Source: an uncultured Helicobacteraceae bacterium
Lineage (GTDB): Bacteria > Campylobacterota > Campylobacteria > Campylobacterales > Sulfurimonadaceae
NCBI GenBank assembly: GCA_903903705.1
Contig: CAIUZU010000322.1
Location: 1 to 11,859, forward strand
Length of the DNA: 11,859 nt
Direction of reading: 5' to 3'
The notes beneath the pieces are model-generated. The model did no database searches and had not been told where the DNA came from. It was given only the letters and a program-made list of their open reading frames with translations. The position numbers and the translations under genes are program-made. Of the stretch, positions 6,838 through 11,859 are shown in pieces (within the stretch, counting starts at the first letter, position 1; each line of letters opens with the position of its first letter).

Positions 6838-7085
6838 TATTTAGCTCCTAGTATTACTGTTTTAAGTCTAAAAGATTTAGTCTTAGAAAGCGGGCGACAC
6901 TCGATTGCAATAATCTGATCACCAACTTTTAACTCATTGCGCTCATCATGTACTAAGTACTTTTTGAAACGCTTTACAACTTTATGGTAACGAGGGTGCA
7001 TTACACGGCGCTCAACAACAATACTTGCTGTTTTATCGCCTGAAATTTTAACTACATTACCTTGAATTTCACGCTTATGTGTCAT
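6837..7085 (-). CDS. rpsQ: 30S ribosomal protein S17
   Basis: Primary 16S 5'-domain binding protein. The 82-residue product has an OB fold with [21 protein letters not shown] (5-25), the [19 protein letters not shown] loop (31-49) and the conserved [14 protein letters not shown] segment near the C-terminus. The ribosome binding site AGGGG overlaps the rpmC TAG region about 5-6 nt before the ATG; the gap to rpmC is 9 nt. Confidence 0.97.
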   Translation of the reverse strand: MTHKREIQGNVVKISGDKTASIVVERRVMHPRYHKVVKRFKKYLVHDERNELKVGDQIIAIECRPLSKTKSFRLKTVILGAK

Positions 7086-7094
7086 CGCCAGCCC

Positions 7095-7280
7095 CTATTT
7101 CACTGCACTGAGTGCAGTTTTGATTCTAGCAACATCTTTTTTAGCGATACGAAGTTCGCTTGTGTTTTGTAGTTGCATCATCTGTTTTTTTATTTTTAGA
7201 GTAAAGAGCTGAGTCTTTTTCTCTTTTAGCATTGCTTGAAGCTCTGCTGCATTTTTATCTGCTAAATCAGAATATTTCAT
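7095..7280 (-). CDS. rpmC: 50S ribosomal protein L29
   Basis: Small helical protein at the polypeptide exit, next to L23, part of the docking platform for trigger factor and SRP. The 61-residue protein is two antiparallel helices: residues 4-33 ([19 protein letters not shown]) and a second helix through [19 protein letters not shown]. The start is 14 nt inside the end of rplP, in a different frame. GGAG in the rplP tail lies 7 nt before the ATG. This overlap is the longest in the operon. Confidence 0.96.
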   Translation of the reverse strand: MKYSDLADKNAAELQAMLKEKKTQLFTLKIKKQMMQLQNTSELRIAKKDVARIKTALSAVK

Positions 7281-7692
7281 TGCTCATCTCCGCAGTAATT
7301 ATTTTTGTTTTGAAAGGAAGCTTGTGCATAGCAAGAGTTAATGCTTCACGAGCAAGCTCTTCCGGAACACCGGCCATCTCAAAAATTATACGACCCGGCT
7401 TAATATTCATAACCCAGCTATCAACTGAACCTTTACCTTTACCCATACGAGTCTCAAGAGGTTTTGCAGTTAACGGTTTAGCTGGGAATACACGAATCCA
7501 AATCTTACCATTTCTTTTTATGTGACGAGTAGCTGAAATACGAGCTGACTCAATATGACGTGAATTAATACGACCTGCTTCAACTGCTTTTAGGGCAATA
7601 TCACCAAATGCTAATGTATAACCCGAACGAGCGTAACCACGGTTACGACCTTTCATCATTTTACGATATTTAGTTCTCTTAGGCATTAACAT
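7267..7692 (-). CDS. rplP: 50S ribosomal protein L16
   Basis: Organises the A-site tRNA region of 23S rRNA in late 50S maturation. The 141-residue product begins [20 protein letters not shown], the conserved L16 start. It contains [13 protein letters not shown] (82-94) and the [21 protein letters not shown] segment (98-118). The first ATG is kept because the AAGG ribosome binding site in the rpsC tail would be about 16 nt from the internal ATG at codon 3. The gene starts 2 nt after rpsC and overlaps rpmC by 14 nt. Confidence 0.97.
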   Translation of the reverse strand: MLMPKRTKYRKMMKGRNRGYARSGYTLAFGDIALKAVEAGRINSRHIESARISATRHIKRNGKIWIRVFPAKPLTAKPLETRMGKGKGSVDSWVMNIKPGRIIFEMAGVPEELAREALTLAMHKLPFKTKIITAEMSNEIF

Positions 7693-7694
7693 GA

Positions 7695-8420
7695 TTATTC
7701 AGCCTTTCCGCTATTTTCGCGTCTTGGAGCACGTTTTGGGCGACGAGTAGTCTCTTTTTGTTGCTCTTCTTTTACCTCTGCAGGAATACCTTTAGTAAGA
7801 ACCTCACCTTTGAATATCCAAACTTTTACACCGATACAACCATAAGTAGTATGAGCTTCAGCAAAACCGTAATCTATTTTTGCACGAAGAGTATGAAGTG
7901 GAACACGTCCCTCTAAATACCATTCAGTACGAGCCATTTCTGCTCCGCCAAGACGACCGCTTACAGATACTTTAATACCTTTAGCTCCGCCTCTTTGTGC
8001 ATTTTGCATAACTTTTTTCATAGCTCTTCTAAATGCAACACGGCGTTCTAGTTGAGTAGCTACATTTTCTGCAACAAGTTGAGCAGAAATTTGAGCTTTT
8101 TTCTCTTCTTTGATATTTACCGATATTTGCTTACCGACAAGTGCTTGAAGAGTATCTTTCAACTTCTCAATATCACCGCCTTTTTTACCGATAATGATAC
8201 CAGGGCGAGCAGCAACGATAGTTACACGAAGTCTTTTTACAGTTCTTTCTATGATAATGTTAGAAACACCCGCATAGTAAAGTTCTTTTTTTAGATATGT
8301 ACGAATCTTGTGATCTTCACCTAAGCATGCAGCTGCAGTCTTAAAATTAGGAAACCATCTGCTTTCCCAATTGCGGTTGATACCAAGACGTAAACCAATA
8401 GGATTAACTTTTTGTCCCAT
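7695..8420 (-). CDS. rpsC: 30S ribosomal protein S3
   Basis: Small-subunit head protein at the mRNA entry, with helicase-like function together with S4 and S5. The 241-residue protein has the N-terminal [13 protein letters not shown] signature. A KH type II domain (about 39-107) carries the GKKG nucleic-acid-binding loop at 78-81. The C-terminal S3 domain contains [27 protein letters not shown] charged tail rich in K, R and E extends the C-terminus relative to E. coli (233 aa). The ATG is 1 nt after the rplV stop, with GAGG inside rplV as ribosome binding site. Confidence 0.97.
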   Translation of the reverse strand: MGQKVNPIGLRLGINRNWESRWFPNFKTAAACLGEDHKIRTYLKKELYYAGVSNIIIERTVKRLRVTIVAARPGIIIGKKGGDIEKLKDTLQALVGKQISVNIKEEKKAQISAQLVAENVATQLERRVAFRRAMKKVMQNAQRGGAKGIKVSVSGRLGGAEMARTEWYLEGRVPLHTLRAKIDYGFAEAHTTYGCIGVKVWIFKGEVLTKGIPAEVKEEQQKETTRRPKRAPRRENSGKAE

Positions 8421-8421
8421 A

Positions 8422-8739
8422 CTATTTACCCTCTACTTCTACTAATATATGCGCTGTCGGTTTTCTAATTCCTGATGCCATACCACGAGCTCTCGGACGA
8501 AATCTCTTAAGTACAGGACCATTGTCAACACGACATGATGTTACTACACAATCTGCTGCTTCATTACCACTGTTAGCAACTGCTGATGCAACTACTTTGT
8601 AGATAATTTTTGCCGCTTTGTTAGGTGTAAATTCTAAAGCTGCTAATGCTTCTTCAGCGTTCATACCTTGAATCTCTCTTGCAATAAGGCGAGATTTTGT
8701 CGGTGAAACACGAGAAAATTTTAATAATGCTCTAGCCAT
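8422..8739 (-). CDS. rplV: 50S ribosomal protein L22
   Basis: Lines the nascent-chain tunnel; with L4 it forms the constriction implicated in macrolide and stalling-peptide responses. The 105-residue protein starts [20 protein letters not shown]. The long beta-hairpin that reaches the tunnel is at about 78-95 ([20 protein letters not shown]). There are no insertions or deletions in the hairpin of the kind linked to macrolide resistance, as far as the eye can judge. The ATG is 2 nt after the rpsS stop, with AAAGG about 6 nt upstream. Confidence 0.97.
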   Translation of the reverse strand: MARALLKFSRVSPTKSRLIAREIQGMNAEEALAALEFTPNKAAKIIYKVVASAVANSGNEAADCVVTSCRVDNGPVLKRFRPRARGMASGIRKPTAHILVEVEGK

Positions 8740-8741
8740 GA

Positions 8742-9017
8742 TTAACCTTTCTTCTGTACTGAGCCCTTATGGCCCTTGAAAGTACGAGTTGGTGCGAATT
8801 CGCCTAATTTATAACCAATATGGTTCTCTGTTACATATACAGGAACAAATTGACGTCCATTATGAACATTCATAGTCAAGCCAACCATGTCAGGTAGAAT
8901 CATACTTCTACGAGACCAAGTTTTGATAGGTTTTTTACTACCTTCAGCTTTGGCATCAACTACTTTTTTCATTAAATGATCATCAACAAATGGACCTTTT
9001 TTTACACTTCTTGCCAT
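8742..9017 (-). CDS. rpsS: 30S ribosomal protein S19
   Basis: Small-subunit head protein pairing with S13 and contacting the A-site finger. The 91-residue length fits the family (about 92). It starts [15 protein letters not shown] and contains [30 protein letters not shown] and [14 protein letters not shown] signatures. The GAGG ribosome binding site overlaps the rplB stop region, and the gap is 4 nt. Confidence 0.97.
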   Translation of the reverse strand: MARSVKKGPFVDDHLMKKVVDAKAEGSKKPIKTWSRRSMILPDMVGLTMNVHNGRQFVPVYVTENHIGYKLGEFAPTRTFKGHKGSVQKKG

Positions 9018-9021
9018 TTAA

Positions 9022-9861
9022 CTACCTCTTCGGATTAGATTTACGGCGAGTAATAATAAGTTTATCACTTGCTTTTTTACGACGAGTTTTAGAACCCTTC
9101 GTTGGTTTACCCCATGGAGTAACCGGATGACGACCTGAATTCGTTTTACCTTCACCACCACCATGCGGGTGATCGATTGGATTCATTGCAGAACCACGAG
9201 TTTGAGGACGAATACCCATATGACGAGTACGACCTGCTTTACCAAGTACGATATTGATATACTCTTCATTTCCAACAGTTCCGACAGTCGCCATACACTC
9301 ACCTAATACTAAACGCATTTCAGACGAAGGCATACGAAGTGAAACATACTTGCCGTCACGTCCCATAATTTGAGCCGAAGTACCAGCTGAACGAACCATT
9401 TGTCCGCCTTTGCCCACTTTTAACTCTATATTATGAACTGATGTACCAACAGGGATATTCATAAGTTTCATTGCATTACCCGGCTTGATATCAACGCCAG
9501 ACTCATCAGAGATAACTGCATCTCCAACATTTAAACCTTTTGGTAAAAGAATATATCTTTTATCACCATCAGCATAAGTTACTAGTGCTATACGACAGTT
9601 ACGGTATGGATCATACTCAACTGTACTAACAGTACCCGGAACACCAAACTTATTTCTTTTGAAATCGATGATACGGTAAAGTTTTTTAGCACCCGCTTCT
9701 TTATGGCGAGATGTGATACGGCCATTATTGTTTCTTCCCGCAGCTGCCGGAATTCTAACAAGTAATGAACGAACACTCGGCTTTGAAGTGATATCAGTAC
9801 TATCTACGTTTGTATAAAAACGACGAGATGGACTTGTTGGTCTATATGATTTTATTGCCAT
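9022..9861 (-). CDS. rplB: 50S ribosomal protein L2
   Basis: Largest 50S primary binder, needed for subunit joining and close to the peptidyl transferase centre. The 279-residue product has the N-terminal OB domain and the central SH3-like domain. The invariant HPHGGGEG stretch is at 231-238 (H231 corresponds to the conserved catalytic-centre-proximal histidine), followed by [14 protein letters not shown]. The ATG is 1 nt after the rplW stop. The Shine-Dalgarno match is poor (GGCGG), suggesting coupled translation with L23. Confidence 0.98.
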   Translation of the reverse strand: MAIKSYRPTSPSRRFYTNVDSTDITSKPSVRSLLVRIPAAAGRNNNGRITSRHKEAGAKKLYRIIDFKRNKFGVPGTVSTVEYDPYRNCRIALVTYADGDKRYILLPKGLNVGDAVISDESGVDIKPGNAMKLMNIPVGTSVHNIELKVGKGGQMVRSAGTSAQIMGRDGKYVSLRMPSSEMRLVLGECMATVGTVGNEEYINIVLGKAGRTRHMGIRPQTRGSAMNPIDHPHGGGEGKTNSGRHPVTPWGKPTKGSKTRRKKASDKLIITRRKSNPKR

Positions 9862-9862
9862 T

Positions 9863-10144
9863 TTAAACCGCCAAACTTTCTATTTGTGCACCTTCTGGCA
9901 ACTTAACATAGAACTTTTTAAAGTCATTTTGTTTACCAGTCATGCCACGGAACTTTTTAATTTTTCCGCTTTGATTTAGTGAGTTAATTCTTGATGGAAT
10001 AATTCCAAAGTACTCACGAAAAACCTCTTTTAGACCCGACTTAGTCATACGCGGAGATGTTTGAACAACAATGATTCCATCTTCTTGCATGCCAAGAGTT
10101 TTCTCTGTATAGAGTATAGATTTAATATCTGTAATATCTGCCAT
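9863..10144 (-). CDS. rplW: 50S ribosomal protein L23
   Basis: Sits at the tunnel exit and is the main docking site for trigger factor and SRP. The 93-residue product has the helix-strand core beginning [33 protein letters not shown] (38-53) and the [20 protein letters not shown] segment lead into the conserved C-terminal strand. Its ATG overlaps the rplD stop as TAATG, with GAGG 7 nt upstream. Confidence 0.97.
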   Translation of the reverse strand: MADITDIKSILYTEKTLGMQEDGIIVVQTSPRMTKSGLKEVFREYFGIIPSRINSLNQSGKIKKFRGMTGKQNDFKKFYVKLPEGAQIESLAV

Positions 10145-10758
10145 TATTTAGCCTCACCTACAAGATTTTCCCATACCGCTTTCTCGATCACAAGTGAACG
10201 ATAATTCGCAGCTAAATAAGCATTTAATTCATTTGATTCAATTACGAATGTATTTGAAAGATTTTGAAATGCTAAATAAGTTTTTTCATCCAAGAAACTT
10301 TTCACAAAAAGTGTATCTCTTTGGTTTAAAGTTTTAAACATTGCCGCAGCATCTTTTGTTTTACCAGATGCGATTTCAATGCTGTCAACGATAAATAAAC
10401 TACCGTTTTTCGCATGCTCGTTTAGAGCAAAGTTAAGAGCAAGCTTTTTTTGCTTTTTATTAACTTTAAGGTCATAGTTACGATTGTTACTTGGACCAAA
10501 CGCTTTTCCACCGCCAACAAATATCGGTGAACGACGTGAACCGGCACGAGCACGCCCGCCGCCTTTTTGAGCCCATGGTTTTTTACCACCGCCTCTAACT
10601 TCTGCACGTGTTAAAGCTGTAGCACTGTTGGCTCTCATAGCCGCTTGTGCAGACTTTACATACAGATATAAGTTATGAGGATTAATACCAGCGAAACTCT
10701 CCGGTATTGCTAACTCAGAAGCTTTTTCCATTTTTTCATTTAGAACGATTGCGCTCAT
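10144..10758 (-). CDS. rplD: 50S ribosomal protein L4
   Basis: Early 23S binder whose extended loop lines the exit tunnel opposite L22. The 204-residue length fits. The tunnel loop is at about 55-90 ([19 protein letters not shown] then [16 protein letters not shown]). In E. coli L4 represses its own operon by binding the long S10 leader. The leader predicted here is only about 45-50 nt, so that control may be missing. The ATG overlaps the rplC stop as TAATG, with AGG in the rplC tail as ribosome binding site. Confidence 0.97.
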   Translation of the reverse strand: MSAIVLNEKMEKASELAIPESFAGINPHNLYLYVKSAQAAMRANSATALTRAEVRGGGKKPWAQKGGGRARAGSRRSPIFVGGGKAFGPSNNRNYDLKVNKKQKKLALNFALNEHAKNGSLFIVDSIEIASGKTKDAAAMFKTLNQRDTLFVKSFLDEKTYLAFQNLSNTFVIESNELNAYLAANYRSLVIEKAVWENLVGEAK

Positions 10759-11333
10759 TATTTAGCTACCTTTACACGACCTAAAGCACCATTAGGACCT
10801 GAAACTGAACCAGATACTACTAAGATGTTGTTCTCTGCATCGAAAGAGATTATTTCATTTTTTACACAATTTTGTGTATTTCCATATTGTCCAGGCATTT
10901 TCTTACCCTTCATAACACGACCAGGATACTCATTACTACCGATTGAACCTGTTAAACGGCCAAATCTATGACCATGTGCAGCAGGACCACCGCTAAAATT
11001 CCAGCGCTTCATAGCACCTGTAAATCCGCGACCTTTAGTATTGAATATAGCTTTTACCACTTTAGCTTCTGCCAAAGGAGCAAGATCTAGATTCCCAGCT
11101 TCAATGTTTGCTACATCTAATGTAACAAAACGGTTAAATTCTGATGAAAGACTATATTTTTTTTGTTGTCCTTCAATCGCCTTATTCATTTTTTTACCAC
11201 GCTTGTAAGCTACAATTGCAGTTCCTTCGTTAACTTCACACACCTTAGCTTCTAGCACTCTTAAAAGAGTAACAGATTTACTAGGAACAGTGATAGTACG
11301 GCTCATACCGATTTTTTCAACAATATATTCCAC
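10758..11333 (-). CDS. rplC: 50S ribosomal protein L3
   Basis: One of two 50S assembly initiators, with loops reaching the peptidyl transferase centre. The 191-residue protein is shorter than E. coli L3 (209). It contains [13 protein letters not shown] (99-111), the [12 protein letters not shown] segment and [15 protein letters not shown] (138-152). Q149 matches the position methylated by PrmB in E. coli; whether it is modified here is unknown. The start is GTG at 11333: a full AAGGAGGT (11345-11338) lies 4 nt upstream, and the resulting [13 protein letters not shown]-terminus is typical. The next ATG, at codon 10, has no such site. Confidence 0.97.
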   Translation of the reverse strand: MEYIVEKIGMSRTITVPSKSVTLLRVLEAKVCEVNEGTAIVAYKRGKKMNKAIEGQQKKYSLSSEFNRFVTLDVANIEAGNLDLAPLAEAKVVKAIFNTKGRGFTGAMKRWNFSGGPAAHGHRFGRLTGSIGSNEYPGRVMKGKKMPGQYGNTQNCVKNEIISFDAENNILVVSGSVSGPNGALGRVKVAK

Positions 11334-11337
11334 AATG

Positions 11338-11345
11338 ACCTCCTT
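11338..11345 (-). promoter_or_regulatory. Full-consensus Shine-Dalgarno that sets the rplC GTG start
   Basis: AAGGAGGT on the minus strand matches the whole anti-Shine-Dalgarno core. It overlaps the rpsJ TAA and ends 4 nt before the rplC GTG. It is the most complete ribosome binding site in the operon and probably compensates for the GTG start. Confidence 0.8.
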
Positions 11346-11655
11346 ACTTATCCATAGAGCGAACTTCTACGTCCACTTCCGGTGCAAGATCTAGTTTCAT
11401 TAAAGAATCAACAGTTTCCGGCGTAGCAGAAACAATATCGATAACTCTAGCGTGCATACGAATCTCAAACTGCTCACGAGAACTTTTGTTAATGTGCGGA
11501 GATTTGATTACCGTATATTTACGAATCTTTGTTGGTAAAGGTATCGGACCACGAATTACCGCGCCTGTACGCTTAACAGCCTCTACGATTGATGCTACAG
11601 ATCTATCAAGTACACGATGATCATAAGCTTTCAATTTTAAACGAATTTTTTCCAT
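11344..11655 (-). CDS. rpsJ: 30S ribosomal protein S10 (NusE)
   Basis: Small-subunit head protein; as NusE it also joins NusB in antitermination and NusG in transcription-translation coupling. The 103-residue length is standard. Signatures include [20 protein letters not shown] near the start, [19 protein letters not shown] (31-49) and the loop [15 protein letters not shown] (52-66). AAGGA upstream of the ATG is the ribosome binding site. It is the first gene of the operon; no rpsL, rpsG or fusA lies upstream within the window. Confidence 0.98.
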   Translation of the reverse strand: MEKIRLKLKAYDHRVLDRSVASIVEAVKRTGAVIRGPIPLPTKIRKYTVIKSPHINKSSREQFEIRMHARVIDIVSATPETVDSLMKLDLAPEVDVEVRSMDK

Positions 11656-11676
11656 GTTTTTCCTTCTAAAGAACTC

Positions 11677-11693
11677 GTCAGGTCTTGCCTAAC
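11677..11693 (-). promoter_or_regulatory. Small stem-loop in the rpsJ leader
   Basis: In the leader RNA, GTTAGG and CCTGAC pair (6 bp including one G-U) around a 5-nt loop. The element lies about 20 nt upstream of the rpsJ ATG. It is far simpler than the long E. coli S10 leader with its L4 and NusA response elements. It could shape mRNA stability or be incidental. Confidence 0.3.
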
Positions 11694-11709
11694 TATTTAA
11701 GGGAGCGGA

Positions 11710-11738
11710 ATTGTATCTAAACAATCTGCATTATTCAA
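11710..11738 (-). promoter_or_regulatory. Sigma70-type promoter of the S10-spc operon
   Basis: On the minus strand, -35 TTGAAT (11738-11733) and -10 TACAAT (11715-11710) are separated by exactly 17 nt. Transcription should start near 11704-11698, giving a leader of about 45-50 nt. Between -10 and the start is a GC-rich discriminator (CCGCTCCC, 11708-11701) that stands out in this AT-rich DNA. It resembles discriminators of stringently controlled ribosomal promoters. AT-rich sequence lies upstream at 11743-11775, where an UP element would be. Confidence 0.75.
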
Positions 11739-11752
11739 GAAAATATGGGTCA

Positions 11753-11775
11753 AAATTTGGAATTTATACAAATTT
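11753..11775. promoter_or_regulatory. 7-bp dyad upstream of the rpsJ promoter
   Basis: AAATTTG (11753-11759) and CAAATTT (11769-11775) form an inverted repeat with a 9-bp spacer, at about -50 to -72 of the predicted rpsJ start. It may be an operator or only reflect AT-rich UP-element sequence. Confidence 0.3.
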
Positions 11776-11796
11776 ATTTCCTTTTAATAAGGAAAT
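11776..11796. promoter_or_regulatory. 8-bp perfect dyad in the divergent promoter region
   Basis: ATTTCCTT (11776-11783) and AAGGAAAT (11789-11796) are exact reverse complements around a 5-nt spacer. The element sits directly upstream of a candidate plus-strand -10 (TAAAAT, 11799-11804), a place where a bound repressor or activator could act on the divergent gene. Confidence 0.4.
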
Positions 11797-11798
11797 GA

Positions 11799-11804
11799 TA
11801 AAAT
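11799..11804 (+). promoter_or_regulatory. Candidate -10 element of the divergent plus-strand gene
   Basis: TAAAAT (extended context GATAAAAT) ends 6 nt before the ATG at 11811. Transcription initiated the usual 7 nt downstream of the -10 would begin at the A of that ATG. No convincing -35 is visible, which is common for Campylobacterota sigma70 promoters. Confidence 0.4.
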
Positions 11805-11810
11805 TGCAGT

Positions 11811-11859
11811 ATGGAAATTTTACTAGAAGAACTATACAAAACCGACATACATATAGAGA
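11811..11859 (+). CDS. Start of an unidentified divergent gene (3' truncated by window edge)
   Basis: An ATG at 11811 opens a frame that runs to the window edge, encoding MEILLEELYKTDIHIE. Sixteen residues are too few to identify a family. The frame is believable because the ATG faces away from the operon behind an AT-rich promoter-like region. There is no ribosome binding site at normal distance: the nearest AAGGAA, at 11789-11794, ends 16 nt upstream. The start may lie further downstream, outside the window. Confidence 0.45.
   Translation, partial: MEILLEELYKTDIHIE

Noticed and set aside
7232..7525. Plus-strand open frame of 97 codons opposite rpmC and rplP
   Set aside because: Antisense shadow with no ribosome binding site or recognisable family.
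11748..11753. TTGACC on the minus strand as the -35 of the rpsJ promoter
   Set aside because: It is a better -35 match than TTGAAT but lies 32 nt from the TACAAT -10, and no good -10 occurs at 16-18 nt from it.
1..11859. CRISPR arrays, insertion sequences, tRNA or rRNA genes, attachment sites
   Set aside because: No regularly spaced repeats, transposase, terminal inverted repeats, tRNA-like cloverleaf or rRNA segments were seen; the window is almost fully occupied by identified coding genes.

Overview
The window is one long ribosomal-protein operon on the minus strand: the S10 and spc gene clusters fused, running rpsJ to infA from about 11700 down to 977. It is flanked by the ends of two unrelated neighbourhoods on the plus strand. 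The DNA is AT-rich. Three things point to Campylobacterota, and the protein sequences look most like the Sulfurimonas/Sulfuricurvum side of that phylum: spc order rpsE-rplO with no rpmD, secY followed directly by map and infA, and a zinc-ribbon S14. The lineage is inferred from gene order and remembered protein sequences, not from a search.

Left flank (1-968, plus strand): the C-terminal part of a CvfB/YitL-type S1 RNA-binding protein, a 68-residue protein I cannot identify, and a 100-residue AroQ-class chorismate mutase. A perfect 9-bp hairpin at 977-1001 then serves as a shared terminator for these genes and for the converging ribosomal operon.

Operon (11655 down to 1000, minus strand), in transcription order: rpsJ, rplC, rplD, rplW, rplB, rpsS, rplV, rpsC, rplP, rpmC, rpsQ, rplN, rplX, rplE, rpsN, rpsH, rplF, rplR, rpsE, rplO, secY, map, infA. 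Most junctions are 0-16 nt or overlap, and several are TAATG stop/start overlaps, so translation is probably coupled along much of the transcript. The one real gap is 80 nt between rpsN and rpsH. It holds a perfect 13-bp hairpin just upstream of the rpsH ribosome binding site. rpmD is absent, and rpmJ and the alpha operon (rpsM, rpsK, rpsD, rpoA, rplQ) do not follow infA.

Right flank (11656-11859): a strong sigma70-type promoter for rpsJ with a GC-rich discriminator, two dyad symmetries, and the first 16 codons of a divergent plus-strand gene that may be transcribed leaderless.

The gene products cooperate directly: r-proteins of both subunits, the SecY channel, methionine aminopeptidase and IF-1 link ribosome assembly, initiation, N-terminal processing and membrane export. 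I see no novel defence system, mobile element or CRISPR array. The points worth a second look are regulatory structures and small lineage-specific departures.
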